Below are positions 35,646-45,409 of a stretch of DNA of 64,000 nucleotides, one piece after another (positions within the stretch are counted from its first letter, which is position 1; every line of letters begins with the position of its first letter). The stretch is from Vibrio penaeicida. GTDB taxonomy: Bacteria > Pseudomonadota > Gammaproteobacteria > Enterobacterales > Vibrionaceae. Where the stretch lies: contig NZ_AP025145.1 in the NCBI RefSeq assembly GCF_019977755.1, positions 1,054,001 through 1,118,000 of the forward strand, read 5' to 3'. The notes beneath the pieces were generated by a model that was given only the letters and a program-made list of their open reading frames with translations, did no database searches and had not been told where the DNA came from. Made by a program: the position numbers and the translations under genes.

Positions 35646-35676
35646 AACGAGCGATAAAAGAGTTTTATTACTCGTT
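35646..35676 (-). terminator. hairpin after the M48 protease gene
   Basis: AACGAGCGATAAAA/TTTTATTACTCGTT, 14-bp stem with one mismatch and a 3-nt loop, 12 bp past the stop. No good T-run, so efficiency is uncertain. Confidence 0.5.
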
Positions 35677-35687
35677 GTATCAATGAG

Positions 35688-36467
35688 TTAACTGCAGTTT
35701 GGTTTGTTACTGATCGTACCAGTGAGTGTTTTGATTCGATTTGAAAGATTAGTGATCCTAGTAGAATTCGACGGGTGGGTTGAAAGCAACTCCGGTGGAT
35801 TACTCCCGCCAGAAGCAACGGCCATATTCTTCCAGAGCTCAACACTTTGGTAAGGGTCAAATCCGGCTTTCGCCATTAGGTCTAGCCCCAGTATGTCGGC
35901 TTCAGACTCTTGGCTTCTACCATAAGGCATTAAAACCCCATACTGAACACCAACGCCTAGCACACCCATTGCTAAGCTTTGGTACTCTGAATTTTGTAGA
36001 CTGATGTTTGTTAATTTCAAGCCTGCATTAGCTAGCTGCGAGCTAGACAATCGTTCATTACCATGGTCAGCTAGGACGTGTGCTATTTCGTGCCCAATAA
36101 CGGTTGCAAGTTGGTCTTGGTTTTTAGCTACTTTGAGTAACCCAGTGTAGACGCCAATTTTCCCACCAGGTAACGCAAATGCATTAACTTGATCGCTCTC
36201 GAATACAACGACCTCCCACTCCTTGAAGTTGGGTTGAGGGGGGATAGATTTGGTTATGGAGTCGGTAACGCACCGTACATACGCGTTTATTTTGCTATTA
36301 TCGCTAATCTTTTCTTTTTCTTTCATCTGTTCGAATGAACTAGCGCCTAAATTAGCCATATCATTTGAAGAAAAGAGAAGCAGTTGATCACGACCAGTAG
36401 GTGAAGTAGTGCAAGATGCGATCATCGTTGCAGTAGTTAAAGCGATAGCAATCCGTTTTAACATCAT
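35688..36467 (-). CDS. M48-family metalloprotease lipoprotein (LoiP/YcaL-like)
   Basis: A 259-residue zinc protease. Signal peptide with lipobox MIASC, then the M48 catalytic motif VIGHEIAHVLADHG (HExxH) and the third ligand in SQESEADILGLDLMAKAGFDP. Substrate-side segments NAFALPGGKIGVYTGLL and LLSTHPSNSTRI are typical of LoiP and YcaL, periplasmic outer-membrane-anchored proteases in envelope quality control. GGAG lies 7 bases before the ATG. Divergent from the thioesterase gene. Confidence 0.93.
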   Translation of the reverse strand: MMLKRIAIALTTATMIASCTTSPTGRDQLLLFSSNDMANLGASSFEQMKEKEKISDNSKINAYVRCVTDSITKSIPPQPNFKEWEVVVFESDQVNAFALPGGKIGVYTGLLKVAKNQDQLATVIGHEIAHVLADHGNERLSSSQLANAGLKLTNISLQNSEYQSLAMGVLGVGVQYGVLMPYGRSQESEADILGLDLMAKAGFDPYQSVELWKNMAVASGGSNPPELLSTHPSNSTRITNLSNRIKTLTGTISNKPNCS

Positions 36468-36531
36468 AAACGGGCTCCATGTTTATTTTTCTGATTTTTT
36501 AAATTATATCACTTCAAGCAGGACAATTTGA

Positions 36532-36975
36532 ATGACACAACAAGAAAGTATATGGAAGAAAGACATCAGTCTCGACATTTTAAATGCGTCGTCTAAAAAC
36601 ACGCTAATGGAACATTTGAATATTGTATATACCGAGATCACTGGGAGCACTATCAGTGCGACTATGCCAGTAAGTTCCATTACTCACCAGCCATTTGGCA
36701 TGCTTCATGGTGGCGCGTCTGTTGTATTAGCAGAATCGCTTGGTTCTATTGCGGCTAACTTTGCGGTTGATGATGAACGCTATTGTGTCGGTTTAGATAT
36801 TAACGCCAACCATGTACGTGCCATGCGAAAGGGAACGGTAACAGGGACAGCAAATCCATTGCACTTAGGGATCTCAACACAGGTTTGGCAAATAAATTTG
36901 GTTGATGAGCAAGACCGTTTAATTTGTACCAGCCGTTTAACGATTGCAGTAAAAACTCGAAAAGGCTTGGTTTAA
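36532..36975 (+). CDS. menI: hot-dog thioesterase, YdiI/MenI type
   Basis: A 147-residue acyl-CoA thioesterase. The motif HQPFGMLHGGASVVLAESLGS carries the catalytic Glu and substrate-binding HGG; LDINANHVRAMRKGTVTG and LHLGISTQVWQI complete close resemblance to E. coli YdiI (MenI), the DHNA-CoA hydrolase of menaquinone synthesis. EntH is a close paralogue, so the exact substrate is not certain. Its stop overlaps the next start (TAATG). Confidence 0.88.
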   Translation: MTQQESIWKKDISLDILNASSKNTLMEHLNIVYTEITGSTISATMPVSSITHQPFGMLHGGASVVLAESLGSIAANFAVDDERYCVGLDINANHVRAMRKGTVTGTANPLHLGISTQVWQINLVDEQDRLICTSRLTIAVKTRKGLV

Positions 36976-37208
36976 TGGTTATCACCTTTAAAAGCGGAAA
37001 AGTAATAGCGACACTTCACGAAATTGTTGTCAAGATTGATGGCGATCACCGTACCACGCTGCACTCTCAAGTTGATGCGATTACACTTATAGGCAAAGGT
37101 GCCAATGTCATAACTTCTAATAGTTCAGAAACAAAGTGGTCCGTAAAACTTGATAATGACGAGCAACTTATGGAACTTTCGAAGCATATTGGGATCCATA
37201 TTCAGTAA
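36975..37208 (+). CDS. small conserved protein, unknown (possibly DUF3389)
   Basis: A 77-residue soluble protein, beta-rich by eye (MVITFKSGKVIATLHEIVVK, TKWSVKLDNDEQLMEL). It resembles small Vibrio proteins labelled DUF3389 in my memory, but I am not certain. Start overlaps the thioesterase stop by one base, so the two are translationally coupled. Confidence 0.65.
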   Translation: MVITFKSGKVIATLHEIVVKIDGDHRTTLHSQVDAITLIGKGANVITSNSSETKWSVKLDNDEQLMELSKHIGIHIQ

Positions 37209-37325
37209 TTGATGATTATCGAAATTACTGAATACAGTCGGGCTTTCTTGATGTAGTGCTTTGGTGAGTGCAATGATAAAATAAGGAAATCTGTTGTTCT
37301 TTCTTCTTGGAGAGTTTTCCCCATT

Positions 37326-39032
37326 ATGAGTAGCCCACGCCTTCGAAGCCAGTTTGAAACGTTATTCGAGCATTACAATGGAACCGACAGTAACGTTCAA
37401 TTAGAAGATATCACCGAAATATTGTTTTGTACTCGCCGAAACGCACGAATTGTACTGAATAAGCTTGCAGAAGAAGGTTGGATAGAGTGGCACCCTGCAG
37501 CTGGTAGGGGGAAGCTTTCTCAGCTCCTTTTCCGGAGAAACAAACAAGACGTGAGTGAAAACTTAGCCAAGCGCTATTTAGAAGAAGGGAAAATAGGTCA
37601 AGCTCTTAATGTTTTGGAGCGCGATGCCACACGGTTAACCCAAGTAATACAAGATTACCTAGGGCTACAACATCAAGAAGGTCAGCAGGTGGTGCGATTA
37701 CCGTATTACCGCGCACTGAAAATGCTAAACCCCCATAAACCTACACGTCGTTCCGAACAGCATATTATTAGGCAGGTATTTTCAGGGCTAACTAAGCTTG
37801 ATGAAAACGAACAGGTTCAAGGTGATCTGGCGCACGATTGGGAAATGATCACTGCGAAACATTGGCGTTTTTACATTCGCCCGGGTGTCCGTTGTCATAA
37901 TGGGAATTTGCTCACGTCGCAGGATGTTGTACAAAGCCTGTCACATTCAGCGCGTTGTTCGATGTTTGATCATATTGACAAGGTAGAAGAGGTGTCCGCC
38001 TACGTTGTTGATATCCATCTTTCCATGCCAGACTGGCACCTGCCGTTACTACTTACCGAAACCAAAGCCAAAATACTGCCTTCGAATCAACTACCAGACG
38101 ATCAAATGGATCGTATGCCAATTGGCACTGGTCCATATAGGGTACTACTTAATGATGATAAACGGTTAGTTTTGGAAGCTTTTGATGGGTATTTTGGATT
38201 TAGACCGCTTATCGATAAGGTCGAGGTTTGGGTAATTGACGAAACCTATTCAACACTTGTTTATCCAAGCCTTCAGCACCCAACTAAGCCGGCTCATCGC
38301 GATCATGAAGATGTAGAACTTGACCCCGGTTGTACCTATCTATTGTTAAATTTAAAGAACGGGTTAGCGAAAGATAAGCGATGGGCAAACTATTTTTGTT
38401 CACGTTTAAACTGTTTCAACGTATTCGAACTTATGCCGAAAGATAAGATTGTTGAGCAAGGGCTCTTACATGCGCATGGATTAAAGCCTGGTTGGTTCCA
38501 CTGTCACCCAGCGCCTCCAGAACCCGTCCCTTCCAAAGGCACTGTTGTGAAAGTGGCATATCACTGTTTCCACCCTGGTTTTAAAATGTACGCTAAAGCC
38601 ATTGAGGAGTTGCTTAAAAAAGACGGATTGACCGTTGAATACATTCGATACGATGTAGAACCTGAGTGTATGAAAGACATTGATGTTTGGATAAAACCAA
38701 TGGGGATTAGCACAAATAGAGACGATGGATTGTTAGGTTGGTTTTTAAGTTACGGTGACATCCATAATATGTGCAAGCCCGAGCAGTTCGAAAAATGGCG
38801 ATCATTAATTAATACTTGGCGCGCAGAACCCGATAGCGCATTTCCCGCAAAACAATTGGGAAAAGAGTTAGTAGAAAGCCAAGTCGTTATTCCAATGTTT
38901 CATGGCTGGTTAGGGTTAAGCAAAGATCAATGTGGCTCACTTCAAAACGCAAAAACTAATGCACTAGGGTGGTTTGACTTTAGTAACGTCTGGGTGAAGC
39001 CAGATACTGTTATGCCAGATGTATCGAAGTAA
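37326..39032 (+). CDS. sgrR: SgrR-family transcriptional regulator
   Basis: A 568-residue regulator with an N-terminal winged helix (residues ~1-115; ILFCTRRNARIVLNKLAEEG) fused to a solute-binding-protein-like SBP_bac_5 domain (LPYYRALKMLNPHKPTRR, GDLAHDWEMITAKHWRFYIR, MPIGTGPYRV). That fusion defines SgrR, which in E. coli senses sugar-phosphate stress and activates the SgrS sRNA. Here no SgrS-like RNA is recognisable upstream. The SBP domain resembles the importer SBP at 41.9 kb only at family level. Could be an SgrR paralogue. Confidence 0.85.
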   Translation: MSSPRLRSQFETLFEHYNGTDSNVQLEDITEILFCTRRNARIVLNKLAEEGWIEWHPAAGRGKLSQLLFRRNKQDVSENLAKRYLEEGKIGQALNVLERDATRLTQVIQDYLGLQHQEGQQVVRLPYYRALKMLNPHKPTRRSEQHIIRQVFSGLTKLDENEQVQGDLAHDWEMITAKHWRFYIRPGVRCHNGNLLTSQDVVQSLSHSARCSMFDHIDKVEEVSAYVVDIHLSMPDWHLPLLLTETKAKILPSNQLPDDQMDRMPIGTGPYRVLLNDDKRLVLEAFDGYFGFRPLIDKVEVWVIDETYSTLVYPSLQHPTKPAHRDHEDVELDPGCTYLLLNLKNGLAKDKRWANYFCSRLNCFNVFELMPKDKIVEQGLLHAHGLKPGWFHCHPAPPEPVPSKGTVVKVAYHCFHPGFKMYAKAIEELLKKDGLTVEYIRYDVEPECMKDIDVWIKPMGISTNRDDGLLGWFLSYGDIHNMCKPEQFEKWRSLINTWRAEPDSAFPAKQLGKELVESQVVIPMFHGWLGLSKDQCGSLQNAKTNALGWFDFSNVWVKPDTVMPDVSK

Positions 39033-39132
39033 GGTCTATTTAAGATCTTCATTAACGTCGTTATTCAGAGTGTTACAAAGATAGCCTTTCACTGTATCAC
39101 GTGTATTGGGTTAATTGTGTATATTCCATATG

Positions 39133-39168
39133 ATTATAAAACCAGCGAAAATAGGCTGGTTTTATAAT
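39133..39168 (+). terminator. terminator of the sgrR-like gene
   Basis: Perfect 14-bp stem ATTATAAAACCAGC/GCTGGTTTTATAAT with an 8-nt loop. Confidence 0.85.
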
Positions 39169-39215
39169 TGTAACGAGGCGATGATGAGGTTAATCATGAT
39201 GAATGGATTAGCTTG

Positions 39216-40067
39216 ATGCCTTCAATACGAACCCAACTTTATATACTTTTTGCTATGACCGCCTTTGCGGGCAATTCGGTGCTCTGTAGGCTTGCACTAG
39301 CAGATGGAAAGATTGACCCAGGCACTTTTACTTCTATACGGCTCATTTCTGGTGCAATTACACTGTTTGTATTGGTTATGCTGAGCAACAAAACCAGACG
39401 TTCTTCATTACTTTCAAACGAATTCAGTATCAAAGGTAGCCTTCTTCTTTTCGGTTATGCCATTACTTTTTCATACGCCTATATTGACCTTTCAACCGGA
39501 AGTGGTGCGCTTATATTGTTTGGGTTAGTTCAACTTACCATTATCTTTACGTCACTCGTCCAAGGCATAAAAATGCGTTTTCTAGCACTGGTGGGAATGA
39601 TCGTTTCTTTTGCAGGTTTAATCATTTTACTTCTTCCAAGTGCTACTCAGCCAGATTTCACTAGCGCGTCACTCATGGCGATATCTGGCATATGTTGGGG
39701 ATGGTATACTCTGCACGGTAAAAGCAGCCAAACACCACTTATTTCAACTCAGCTCAATTTTATAGGGGCGTCAATTCCAATATTTCTTGTATTACCTTGG
39801 ATTATTGATTGGAGTGGTACAACCCAAGAGGGTGTCGTTTATGCAGTACTGTCTGGAAGTGTTGCCTCAGGTGTTGGATACGCAATATGGTATCTGGCGG
39901 TTAAGGAGCTTTCAGGTCTTCAGGCCGGTGTAGTACAGCTTTCTGTGCCAGTAATTGCTGCTTTTGGAGGTCTTGTGTTTGTAGGAGAAGCGATAACGTT
40001 TTGGTTTGCAGTATCTTCTGTTTTAGTACTTGGGGGAATTGGGCTGACACTTTTTTCTCGAGACTAG
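39216..40067 (+). CDS. EamA/DMT-family transporter
   Basis: A ~283-residue inner-membrane protein with about ten hydrophobic helices in two EamA repeats (residues ~5-135 and ~150-280), as in drug/metabolite exporters. FAGNSVLCRLALADGKIDPGTFTS-type start and SGLQAGVVQLSVPVIAAFGG in repeat two are family features. Substrate unknown. ATG 39216 is preferred over the adjacent TTG. Confidence 0.9.
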   Translation: MPSIRTQLYILFAMTAFAGNSVLCRLALADGKIDPGTFTSIRLISGAITLFVLVMLSNKTRRSSLLSNEFSIKGSLLLFGYAITFSYAYIDLSTGSGALILFGLVQLTIIFTSLVQGIKMRFLALVGMIVSFAGLIILLLPSATQPDFTSASLMAISGICWGWYTLHGKSSQTPLISTQLNFIGASIPIFLVLPWIIDWSGTTQEGVVYAVLSGSVASGVGYAIWYLAVKELSGLQAGVVQLSVPVIAAFGGLVFVGEAITFWFAVSSVLVLGGIGLTLFSRD

Positions 40068-40143
40068 TGAAAATCTCAGCAACAAGTGTCACCGAAGCTG
40101 TACTGCTTCACGCCTATTCTAACCAATTTTAAGTGAGAGTATC

Positions 40144-40395
40144 GTGGCGAAACCCAATAAAAAGCAACCAACAAAAACGGTTGATGTTTTTTGTTCAAAA
40201 TGCCGAACAAAGCTCTACAAATATCGAAAGGGTGGGAAGGGATCCCTTGTAAAATGTTTTATCGAAAGGATAGTTGAAGACTACACGGACAAGTCATGTA
40301 CATGTCCCAGTTGTGGGATAGAATTTGCACGCCAAACCATCATTCGAGGTGTCTCTGCGAACAAGATGATTGGCGGTAAAGTTTTTGCAAAATAA
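40144..40395 (+). CDS. small zinc-ribbon protein
   Basis: An 83-residue basic protein with two CxxC-type pairs (CSKCRTKLYK and CTCPSCG), probably one zinc site, and a Lys-rich N-terminus suggesting nucleic acid contact. Starts with GTG at 40144 after AAGTGAGAG. Function unknown. Confidence 0.7.
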   Translation: MAKPNKKQPTKTVDVFCSKCRTKLYKYRKGGKGSLVKCFIERIVEDYTDKSCTCPSCGIEFARQTIIRGVSANKMIGGKVFAK

Positions 40396-40473
40396 GATGT
40401 TTGAAAAACAATGGTTGGTCATTTGCCACTCAAAAAAAGAATAACGTAAAATTTTTAGAAGGAAAACGCCTAA

Positions 40474-40797
40474 ATGTCTGACTCTGAATTTTGTATTGTA
40501 CTTAGCACCGTCAACAATGATGTGGTTAAGCGAAAGGTCATCAATGGCTTACTTTCCGAAAGATTATCCGCTTGTATCCAAGTGATGCCTATCGAGAGCT
40601 ACTATGTATGGGACGACAAGGTGTGCCAAGATGACGAGCAACTGCTGATAATTAAAACTCAATCCAAACTGTATAAAAGAATCGAGAATACCATCAAGAA
40701 GCTGCACAATTATGATGTTCCGCAAATTGTACAGCTTCCAATCGAATCTGGTTTACCTGACTATTTAGAATGGGTGAAAAATAATACCCTTGGCTAA
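40474..40797 (+). CDS. cutA: divalent-cation tolerance protein CutA
   Basis: A 107-residue CutA1-type trimeric protein. Typical segments: VLSTVNNDVVKRKVINGLL, RLSACIQVMPIESYYVWDDK, EQLLIIKTQSKLY and YDVPQIVQLPIESGLPDYLEW. Linked to copper tolerance in E. coli, but its mechanism is unsettled. The end overlaps the convergent DUF2238 gene by 4 bp. Confidence 0.95.
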   Translation: MSDSEFCIVLSTVNNDVVKRKVINGLLSERLSACIQVMPIESYYVWDDKVCQDDEQLLIIKTQSKLYKRIENTIKKLHNYDVPQIVQLPIESGLPDYLEWVKNNTLG

Positions 40798-41426
40798 ACT
40801 CTGTTGACCGCAATAGAGCTCTCGAGGCTCTTGTATTTATATAAGAATACCCCTAAAGCAGTTACTGCACCTAAGGTGTCGCACAGCATGTCACGTTGTG
40901 CATCCCATATGTCACCTTGTGAGCCTAAAAACGCAATCCCCTCATCCCCGCCCGCTAGATCGGCATACCACCACTCAATAATCTCATAAGCCGCAGCCAC
41001 GCTCATTATTGCAAACAAGCCAAATAAAGATGAGATGACAAGAGAGGCGTGACCTTTTCTATACAAGTACTCAGCAATTGGGTAAGCCCAAAATCCGATA
41101 GAGTAGTGTGCCACGCGATCGTAATGATTACGCTCCGATCCAATTAGGTTGTTAAACCAATCGAACGGGACTTCTGCAAAGGTATATTTTGCCCCTATGG
41201 TGTGCATGAATAGCCAAACAAACATGAATAGGTATGCCGTGTTACTAAATTGGAATTTTTGGTAGGTCAAAACAATAAGAAGAAATGCGAGTACCACAGG
41301 AATAATTTCTGCTGTCCAAACAGCCCAAGAGGCTGGGCTAATCATAGAGAAGGCTAAAATAGCAATGTAATTGATGGACAAGAGAGTGAGTAATCGATTT
41401 TTTAGAATTAAGCGCATGGAGTTCAT
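40794..41426 (-). CDS. DUF2238 (YjdF-type) membrane protein
   Basis: A 210-residue inner-membrane protein with about six hydrophobic segments. The DUF2238 pattern is visible: MHTIGAKYTFAEVPFDWF, ERNHYDRVAHYSIGFWAYP, AAYEIIEWWYADLAGGDEG and GDIWDAQRDMLCDTLGA, with conserved His/Asp/Glu that could bind metal. Function unknown. Convergent with cutA. Confidence 0.85.
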   Translation of the reverse strand: MNSMRLILKNRLLTLLSINYIAILAFSMISPASWAVWTAEIIPVVLAFLLIVLTYQKFQFSNTAYLFMFVWLFMHTIGAKYTFAEVPFDWFNNLIGSERNHYDRVAHYSIGFWAYPIAEYLYRKGHASLVISSLFGLFAIMSVAAAYEIIEWWYADLAGGDEGIAFLGSQGDIWDAQRDMLCDTLGAVTALGVFLYKYKSLESSIAVNRV

Positions 41427-41913
41427 TTTCTCACCTTATATGCTGATTCAACGACGCAATTATACATATAATCGAACACCGTGCAATTATGGGGTTATAG
41501 AGAAATATGGATAGAGAACGGAAATGAATTGTTTGATGTTTATACAAAAATGTTTCAAGGAAGGGGGCGGGTGTTACATCCGTATTTGAGATTTTGATCC
41601 GAAAAAACAACTAGAAAATGAATTAAACACTTAACTTATAACCACTTACATAACTAAATTGTTCGACTTTACATCAAAGTACATGATTCATCGCTTAAAA
41701 AATTATTACAAATGATAATTGCATCGCTTTTTATAAAGAAAGTACATTGGAAATCTATTTTGTGTATAAAATTCTGTAATAATCGCTGGTTTGGGGTGAA
41801 GAAATCTAAAATTCACCTATAAATTCCGCACTTATCACTTAAGGAATAGAGCTAATTTAGAATTTCATAGATGGAATTTACTAATGGCTCAATATAAAGA
41901 TATGGAGATTAAT
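41427..41913. other. AT-rich upstream region of the ABC importer operon
   Basis: 487 bp without a gene. It must carry the importer promoter. A Fur-box half site (AATGATAATTGCAT, near 41712) is present but the second half is missing. No other operator stands out. Confidence 0.5.
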
Positions 41914-43590
41914 ATGAAGTTAAAGAAATCCGTATTGGCGCTAGCAGGTGCTACAGCATTGCTAAGCGGTCAAGCATTCGCATCTAACGACAAACTGACT
42001 TTGGGCATTTCACAATTCCCTTCTACTCTTCACCCTGTTATCGATAGCATGGTTGCAAAAACCTACACTCATGGCTTTACACACCGTGGCACTATCGGAT
42101 TTGATCAGCAATGGAAGCTGACATGTTTTCTTTGTGAAGAGGTACCTACTTTTGAAAATGGCCTAGCAGTTGTTGTTGATCGTCCTCACGCAAAAGAGGG
42201 TGAAAGCAAGCAAGGCGTAAAGATGACCGTAAAATTCAAGAAGGATCTTTTCTGGGGTGATGGTACGCCAATCACAACAAAAGATGTTGAGTTTTGGTAC
42301 GAAGTTGCAACTTCACCTGATGTTCAAGGAAATGCAGGTCTTTCAACATATCAGCACATGGAAAAGCTTGAGATTGTAGATGACCACACGGTAAACGTTT
42401 ATGTAGACCGCGTTTCTTACAAATATAACGCTTACTACATTCCTGATGCGTTACCACGTCACCTAGAAGAATCTATCTTTCAGTCAAACCCGAAAGAATA
42501 CCACTTAAATACAAAATACATTACAGAGCCAACACACTCAGGCTTGTACAATGGTCCCTACACAATCCAAAACATCAAACAAGGCCAATTCGTTCAGCTA
42601 GGTTTGAATGAGCACTGGAAAGGCAAACAGCCGCATTTCGGTAAGGTAACCATTAAAACCGTTTCAGATACACAAGCGCTTCAAGCAAACTTGCTATCTG
42701 GTGACGTAGACTTCATTCCAGGTGAAATGGGTCTGACTCTTGACCAAGCGCTTCAATTTGAGAAGAAGTTTGGTAACAAGTACAACGTAGATATTCGCCC
42801 AGCAGCGCTTTATGAGCACCTAGACGTGCAGCTTCAAAATGAACACCTGCAAGATGTGCGAGTACGCCAAGCATTACTATTTGGACTGGATCGCGAATTG
42901 CTAACAAACAAGCTTTTCCAAGGTAAGCAAAAAGTTGCGAATTCAAATGTTAGTCCATTAGACGCATCGTTTGATCCAAAAGCTCCAACGTACGAATACA
43001 ACCCTGAAAAAGCAAAAGCACTTCTTAAAGATGCTGGCTATAAGTTGGTAAATGGCGTTCAAATGAAGAACGGCAAGCCATTAGAAATCGAATTTATGAC
43101 GACCTCTGGCAACAAGACGCGTGAACTTGTCCAGCAGTTTGCTCAAGGGCAATGGAAAAAGGTTGGCATTAAAGCGGTCATCAATAACCAAACCGCTCGC
43201 GTTTACTTTGGCACAACGCTAAACGAACGTAAGCACAAAGGTTTGGCGATGTTCGCATGGGGTTCTTCACCTGAGCAGCTTCCAAGAACGACACTTCATT
43301 CCGAGTACATTCCAACGAAAGAAAATGGTTGGTCTGGACAAAACTATGCGGGTTACCAAAGTGAAGAAATGGACAACCTAATTAACCAAATCGATGCTGA
43401 GTTAAACTTCGAAAAACGTATGGAGCTATGGAAGAAATTCCAAAACCTATACGCGACAGATTTACCAGCATTGCCTCTGTACTACCGTTCAGACAGCTTC
43501 ATCATGCCTAAATGGCTAAAAGGTGTGGCTCCAACTGGTCATCAAACGTATTCAAGCTTCTGGGCTGAAAACTGGACTCGTGCAGAATAA
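41914..43590 (+). CDS. ABC importer solute-binding protein (SBP_bac_5)
   Basis: A ~558-residue periplasmic binding protein of the oligopeptide/dipeptide class. Signal peptide MKLKKSVLALAGATALLSG ends QAFA|SND. Family features: LTLGISQFPSTLHPVIDSM, VTVKFKKDLFWGDGTPITTKDVEF-like region, TSGLYNGPYTI-like TEPTHSGLYNGPYTI, and DVRVRQALLFGLDRELL. A CFLC pair near residue 75 is unusual. ATG 41914 has GGAG six bases upstream; the frame is open from 41884. First gene of the operon. Ligand could be a peptide, opine or glycoside. Confidence 0.93.
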   Translation: MKLKKSVLALAGATALLSGQAFASNDKLTLGISQFPSTLHPVIDSMVAKTYTHGFTHRGTIGFDQQWKLTCFLCEEVPTFENGLAVVVDRPHAKEGESKQGVKMTVKFKKDLFWGDGTPITTKDVEFWYEVATSPDVQGNAGLSTYQHMEKLEIVDDHTVNVYVDRVSYKYNAYYIPDALPRHLEESIFQSNPKEYHLNTKYITEPTHSGLYNGPYTIQNIKQGQFVQLGLNEHWKGKQPHFGKVTIKTVSDTQALQANLLSGDVDFIPGEMGLTLDQALQFEKKFGNKYNVDIRPAALYEHLDVQLQNEHLQDVRVRQALLFGLDRELLTNKLFQGKQKVANSNVSPLDASFDPKAPTYEYNPEKAKALLKDAGYKLVNGVQMKNGKPLEIEFMTTSGNKTRELVQQFAQGQWKKVGIKAVINNQTARVYFGTTLNERKHKGLAMFAWGSSPEQLPRTTLHSEYIPTKENGWSGQNYAGYQSEEMDNLINQIDAELNFEKRMELWKKFQNLYATDLPALPLYYRSDSFIMPKWLKGVAPTGHQTYSSFWAENWTRAE

Positions 43591-43605
43591 GCGATTGGAA
43601 TGTCT

Positions 43606-44535
43606 ATGAGTGAAGTAATACTAGACGTTCGCAATATGAGTGTGGCCTTAGGGCCGCACTTAGCTGTAAAGGATGTCAACTACCAAATCAAAGCTGGTGA
43701 AATTCTAGGTATTGTTGGAGAGTCGGGCTGTGGCAAGTCTCTTACATCTCTATCTGTTATGGGTTTACTGGATAAAAAATTAAAGCTGTCTGGCGAAATT
43801 CTATTCGAAGGTGAAAACCTCGTTGGAATGCCAGAAAAGCGTTACCAACAAATCCGTGGTGAAGGTATTGGAATGATATTCCAAGAACCAATGACCGCAC
43901 TAAACCCAGTTGTTACTGTGGGTGAGCAAGTCGCGGAAATGTTCATCATTCATGAAGGCGCTTCAAAACCAGAAGCGATGAACCGAGCAATTGAAATGCT
44001 CAAGCAAGTTCATATTCCTTATCCAGAAAAGAGAGCCAAAGCATTTCCGCATGAGCTATCAGGCGGAATGCGCCAACGCGTAATGATTGCAATGGCGCTA
44101 GCATGTAAGCCTCGAGTTCTGATTGCAGATGAACCAACAACGGCTTTGGATGTTACGGTTCAAGCTCAAGTACTCGATTTGCTAGAAGAGTTACGTGAAA
44201 CCACAGGAACGGCGATTCAGTTTATTAGCCATTCTCTTGGTGTTGTTTCTCAAATTTCGGACCGTGTAATGGTTATGTATGCTGGTCAAGTTGTTGAACT
44301 AGCAGATGTAAACGAAATTTTTGATAATCCTCAGCATCCGTATACTCAAGCACTACTGGACACTATTCCACGTGTTGGTGTTAATGTTGATCGATTGCCC
44401 GCGATTCCAGGAAGCGTACCTCCGTTGGATCAGCGTGGTGATAACTATACGTTCCGCGACCGCTGTCCAGAACTCTTCGACCATTACGTTGATGTTGCGA
44501 AACAGCGTCAACTTAGCAAAGGAGGCGTATCCTAA
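43606..44535 (+). CDS. ABC importer ATPase (DppD/OppD-type)
   Basis: A ~309-residue ATPase energising the importer at the inner membrane. Walker [10 protein letters not shown]-loop FQEPMTAL, signature [15 protein letters not shown], Walker [13 protein letters not shown] and H-loop ISHSLG are all intact. The C-terminal Opp/Dpp extension holds only CPELF, not the four-Cys cluster of some OppD/DppD proteins. TTGGA is positioned for ATG 43606 rather than the ATG at 43600. Stop overlaps the next start (TAATG). Confidence 0.94.
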   Translation: MSEVILDVRNMSVALGPHLAVKDVNYQIKAGEILGIVGESGCGKSLTSLSVMGLLDKKLKLSGEILFEGENLVGMPEKRYQQIRGEGIGMIFQEPMTALNPVVTVGEQVAEMFIIHEGASKPEAMNRAIEMLKQVHIPYPEKRAKAFPHELSGGMRQRVMIAMALACKPRVLIADEPTTALDVTVQAQVLDLLEELRETTGTAIQFISHSLGVVSQISDRVMVMYAGQVVELADVNEIFDNPQHPYTQALLDTIPRVGVNVDRLPAIPGSVPPLDQRGDNYTFRDRCPELFDHYVDVAKQRQLSKGGVS

Positions 44536-45362
44536 TGGCTCTTTTGGAAGTTAAAAATCTTCAAAAACGATATGTACTTGATGCGGGATCGATGTTTGGT
44601 GGTGAACCACAATATCTTCACGTGACAAAGAACATTTCTCTGAACCTTGAACCGGGTAAAACGCTGGCTGTCGTTGGCGAATCTGGTTCCGGTAAATCGA
44701 CCTTGGGTCGAATGGTCAGCATGTTGGAAGTGCCGGATTCCGGCGATATTTACCTATCAGGGCAAGAGATTTCGCGTCTTAGTGCGAGAGCTCAACGTCC
44801 ACTACGCCAACGTATTGGATTGGTATTCCAAGACCCGTATTCTGCACTAAACCCACGTATGCCTATTCTTGCATCACTGATCGAACCCATGAAGGTGAAC
44901 GGAATTGGCAACAAAGAAACTCAGCGCGCCCGTGCTTTGGAAGTGCTTGAGTGGGTAGGGATGCGTGAAGACGTTCTGACTAAGTATCCTCATGAATTTT
45001 CTGGTGGGCAAAGACAGCGTATTGCTATTGCACGTGCACTGATGCTTAAACCGGAACTCATCATTGCAGATGAGCCTCTGTCTGCACTGGATGTATCTGT
45101 TCAGTCTCAAATCCTTAATTTGTTTAAAGATCTTCAAGAAGAACACGGCATTGCCTTTTTCTTCATTAGCCATGACATGGCGGTGGTTTACCACCTTGCA
45201 CACGAAATTGTCGTTATGAAAGCTGGCGAAATTGTGGAGCAAGCAACAAAAGAAGAATTTTTTGCAAGTCCAAAACACCCTTACAGCCAGGAACTGCTGA
45301 ACGCAGTACCGGACATTGGAAACGCTCGTCGTCGAAATCAATCGGAAAGGAAATCGGCGTAA
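44535..45362 (+). CDS. ABC importer ATPase (DppF/OppF-type)
   Basis: A 275-residue partner ATPase: Walker A GESGSGKST, Q-loop FQDPYSALNPR, signature FSGGQRQRIAIARAL, Walker B IIADEPLSALD, H-loop ISHDMA. Starts on the last base of the preceding stop, so translation is coupled. Followed after one base by a 14-codon ORF, then the permease genes. Confidence 0.95.
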   Translation: MALLEVKNLQKRYVLDAGSMFGGEPQYLHVTKNISLNLEPGKTLAVVGESGSGKSTLGRMVSMLEVPDSGDIYLSGQEISRLSARAQRPLRQRIGLVFQDPYSALNPRMPILASLIEPMKVNGIGNKETQRARALEVLEWVGMREDVLTKYPHEFSGGQRQRIAIARALMLKPELIIADEPLSALDVSVQSQILNLFKDLQEEHGIAFFFISHDMAVVYHLAHEIVVMKAGEIVEQATKEEFFASPKHPYSQELLNAVPDIGNARRRNQSERKSA

Positions 45363-45363
45363 T

Positions 45364-45408
45364 ATGGCAAGCAAGATTAAGAAGCTGAAAAAACAGCTCG
45401 GACGTTAA
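45364..45408 (+). CDS. 14-residue basic peptide ORF inside the operon
   Basis: ATG to TAA encodes MASKIKKLKKQLGR. The ATG is one base after the ATPase stop and the TAA one base before the permease ATG, so it fills the junction exactly. It may couple permease translation to the ATPases, or encode a small amphipathic helix acting on the complex. It could also be chance; no homologue recalled. Confidence 0.4.
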   Translation: MASKIKKLKKQLGR

Positions 45409-45409
45409 T

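Noticed and set aside
37210..37325. SgrS-like sRNA upstream of the sgrR-like gene
   Set aside because: No SgrS-like seed or terminator hairpin found in this short interval.
41700..41730. Fur box upstream of the ABC importer
   Set aside because: Only one half (TGATAAT) matches; the mirror half is absent.
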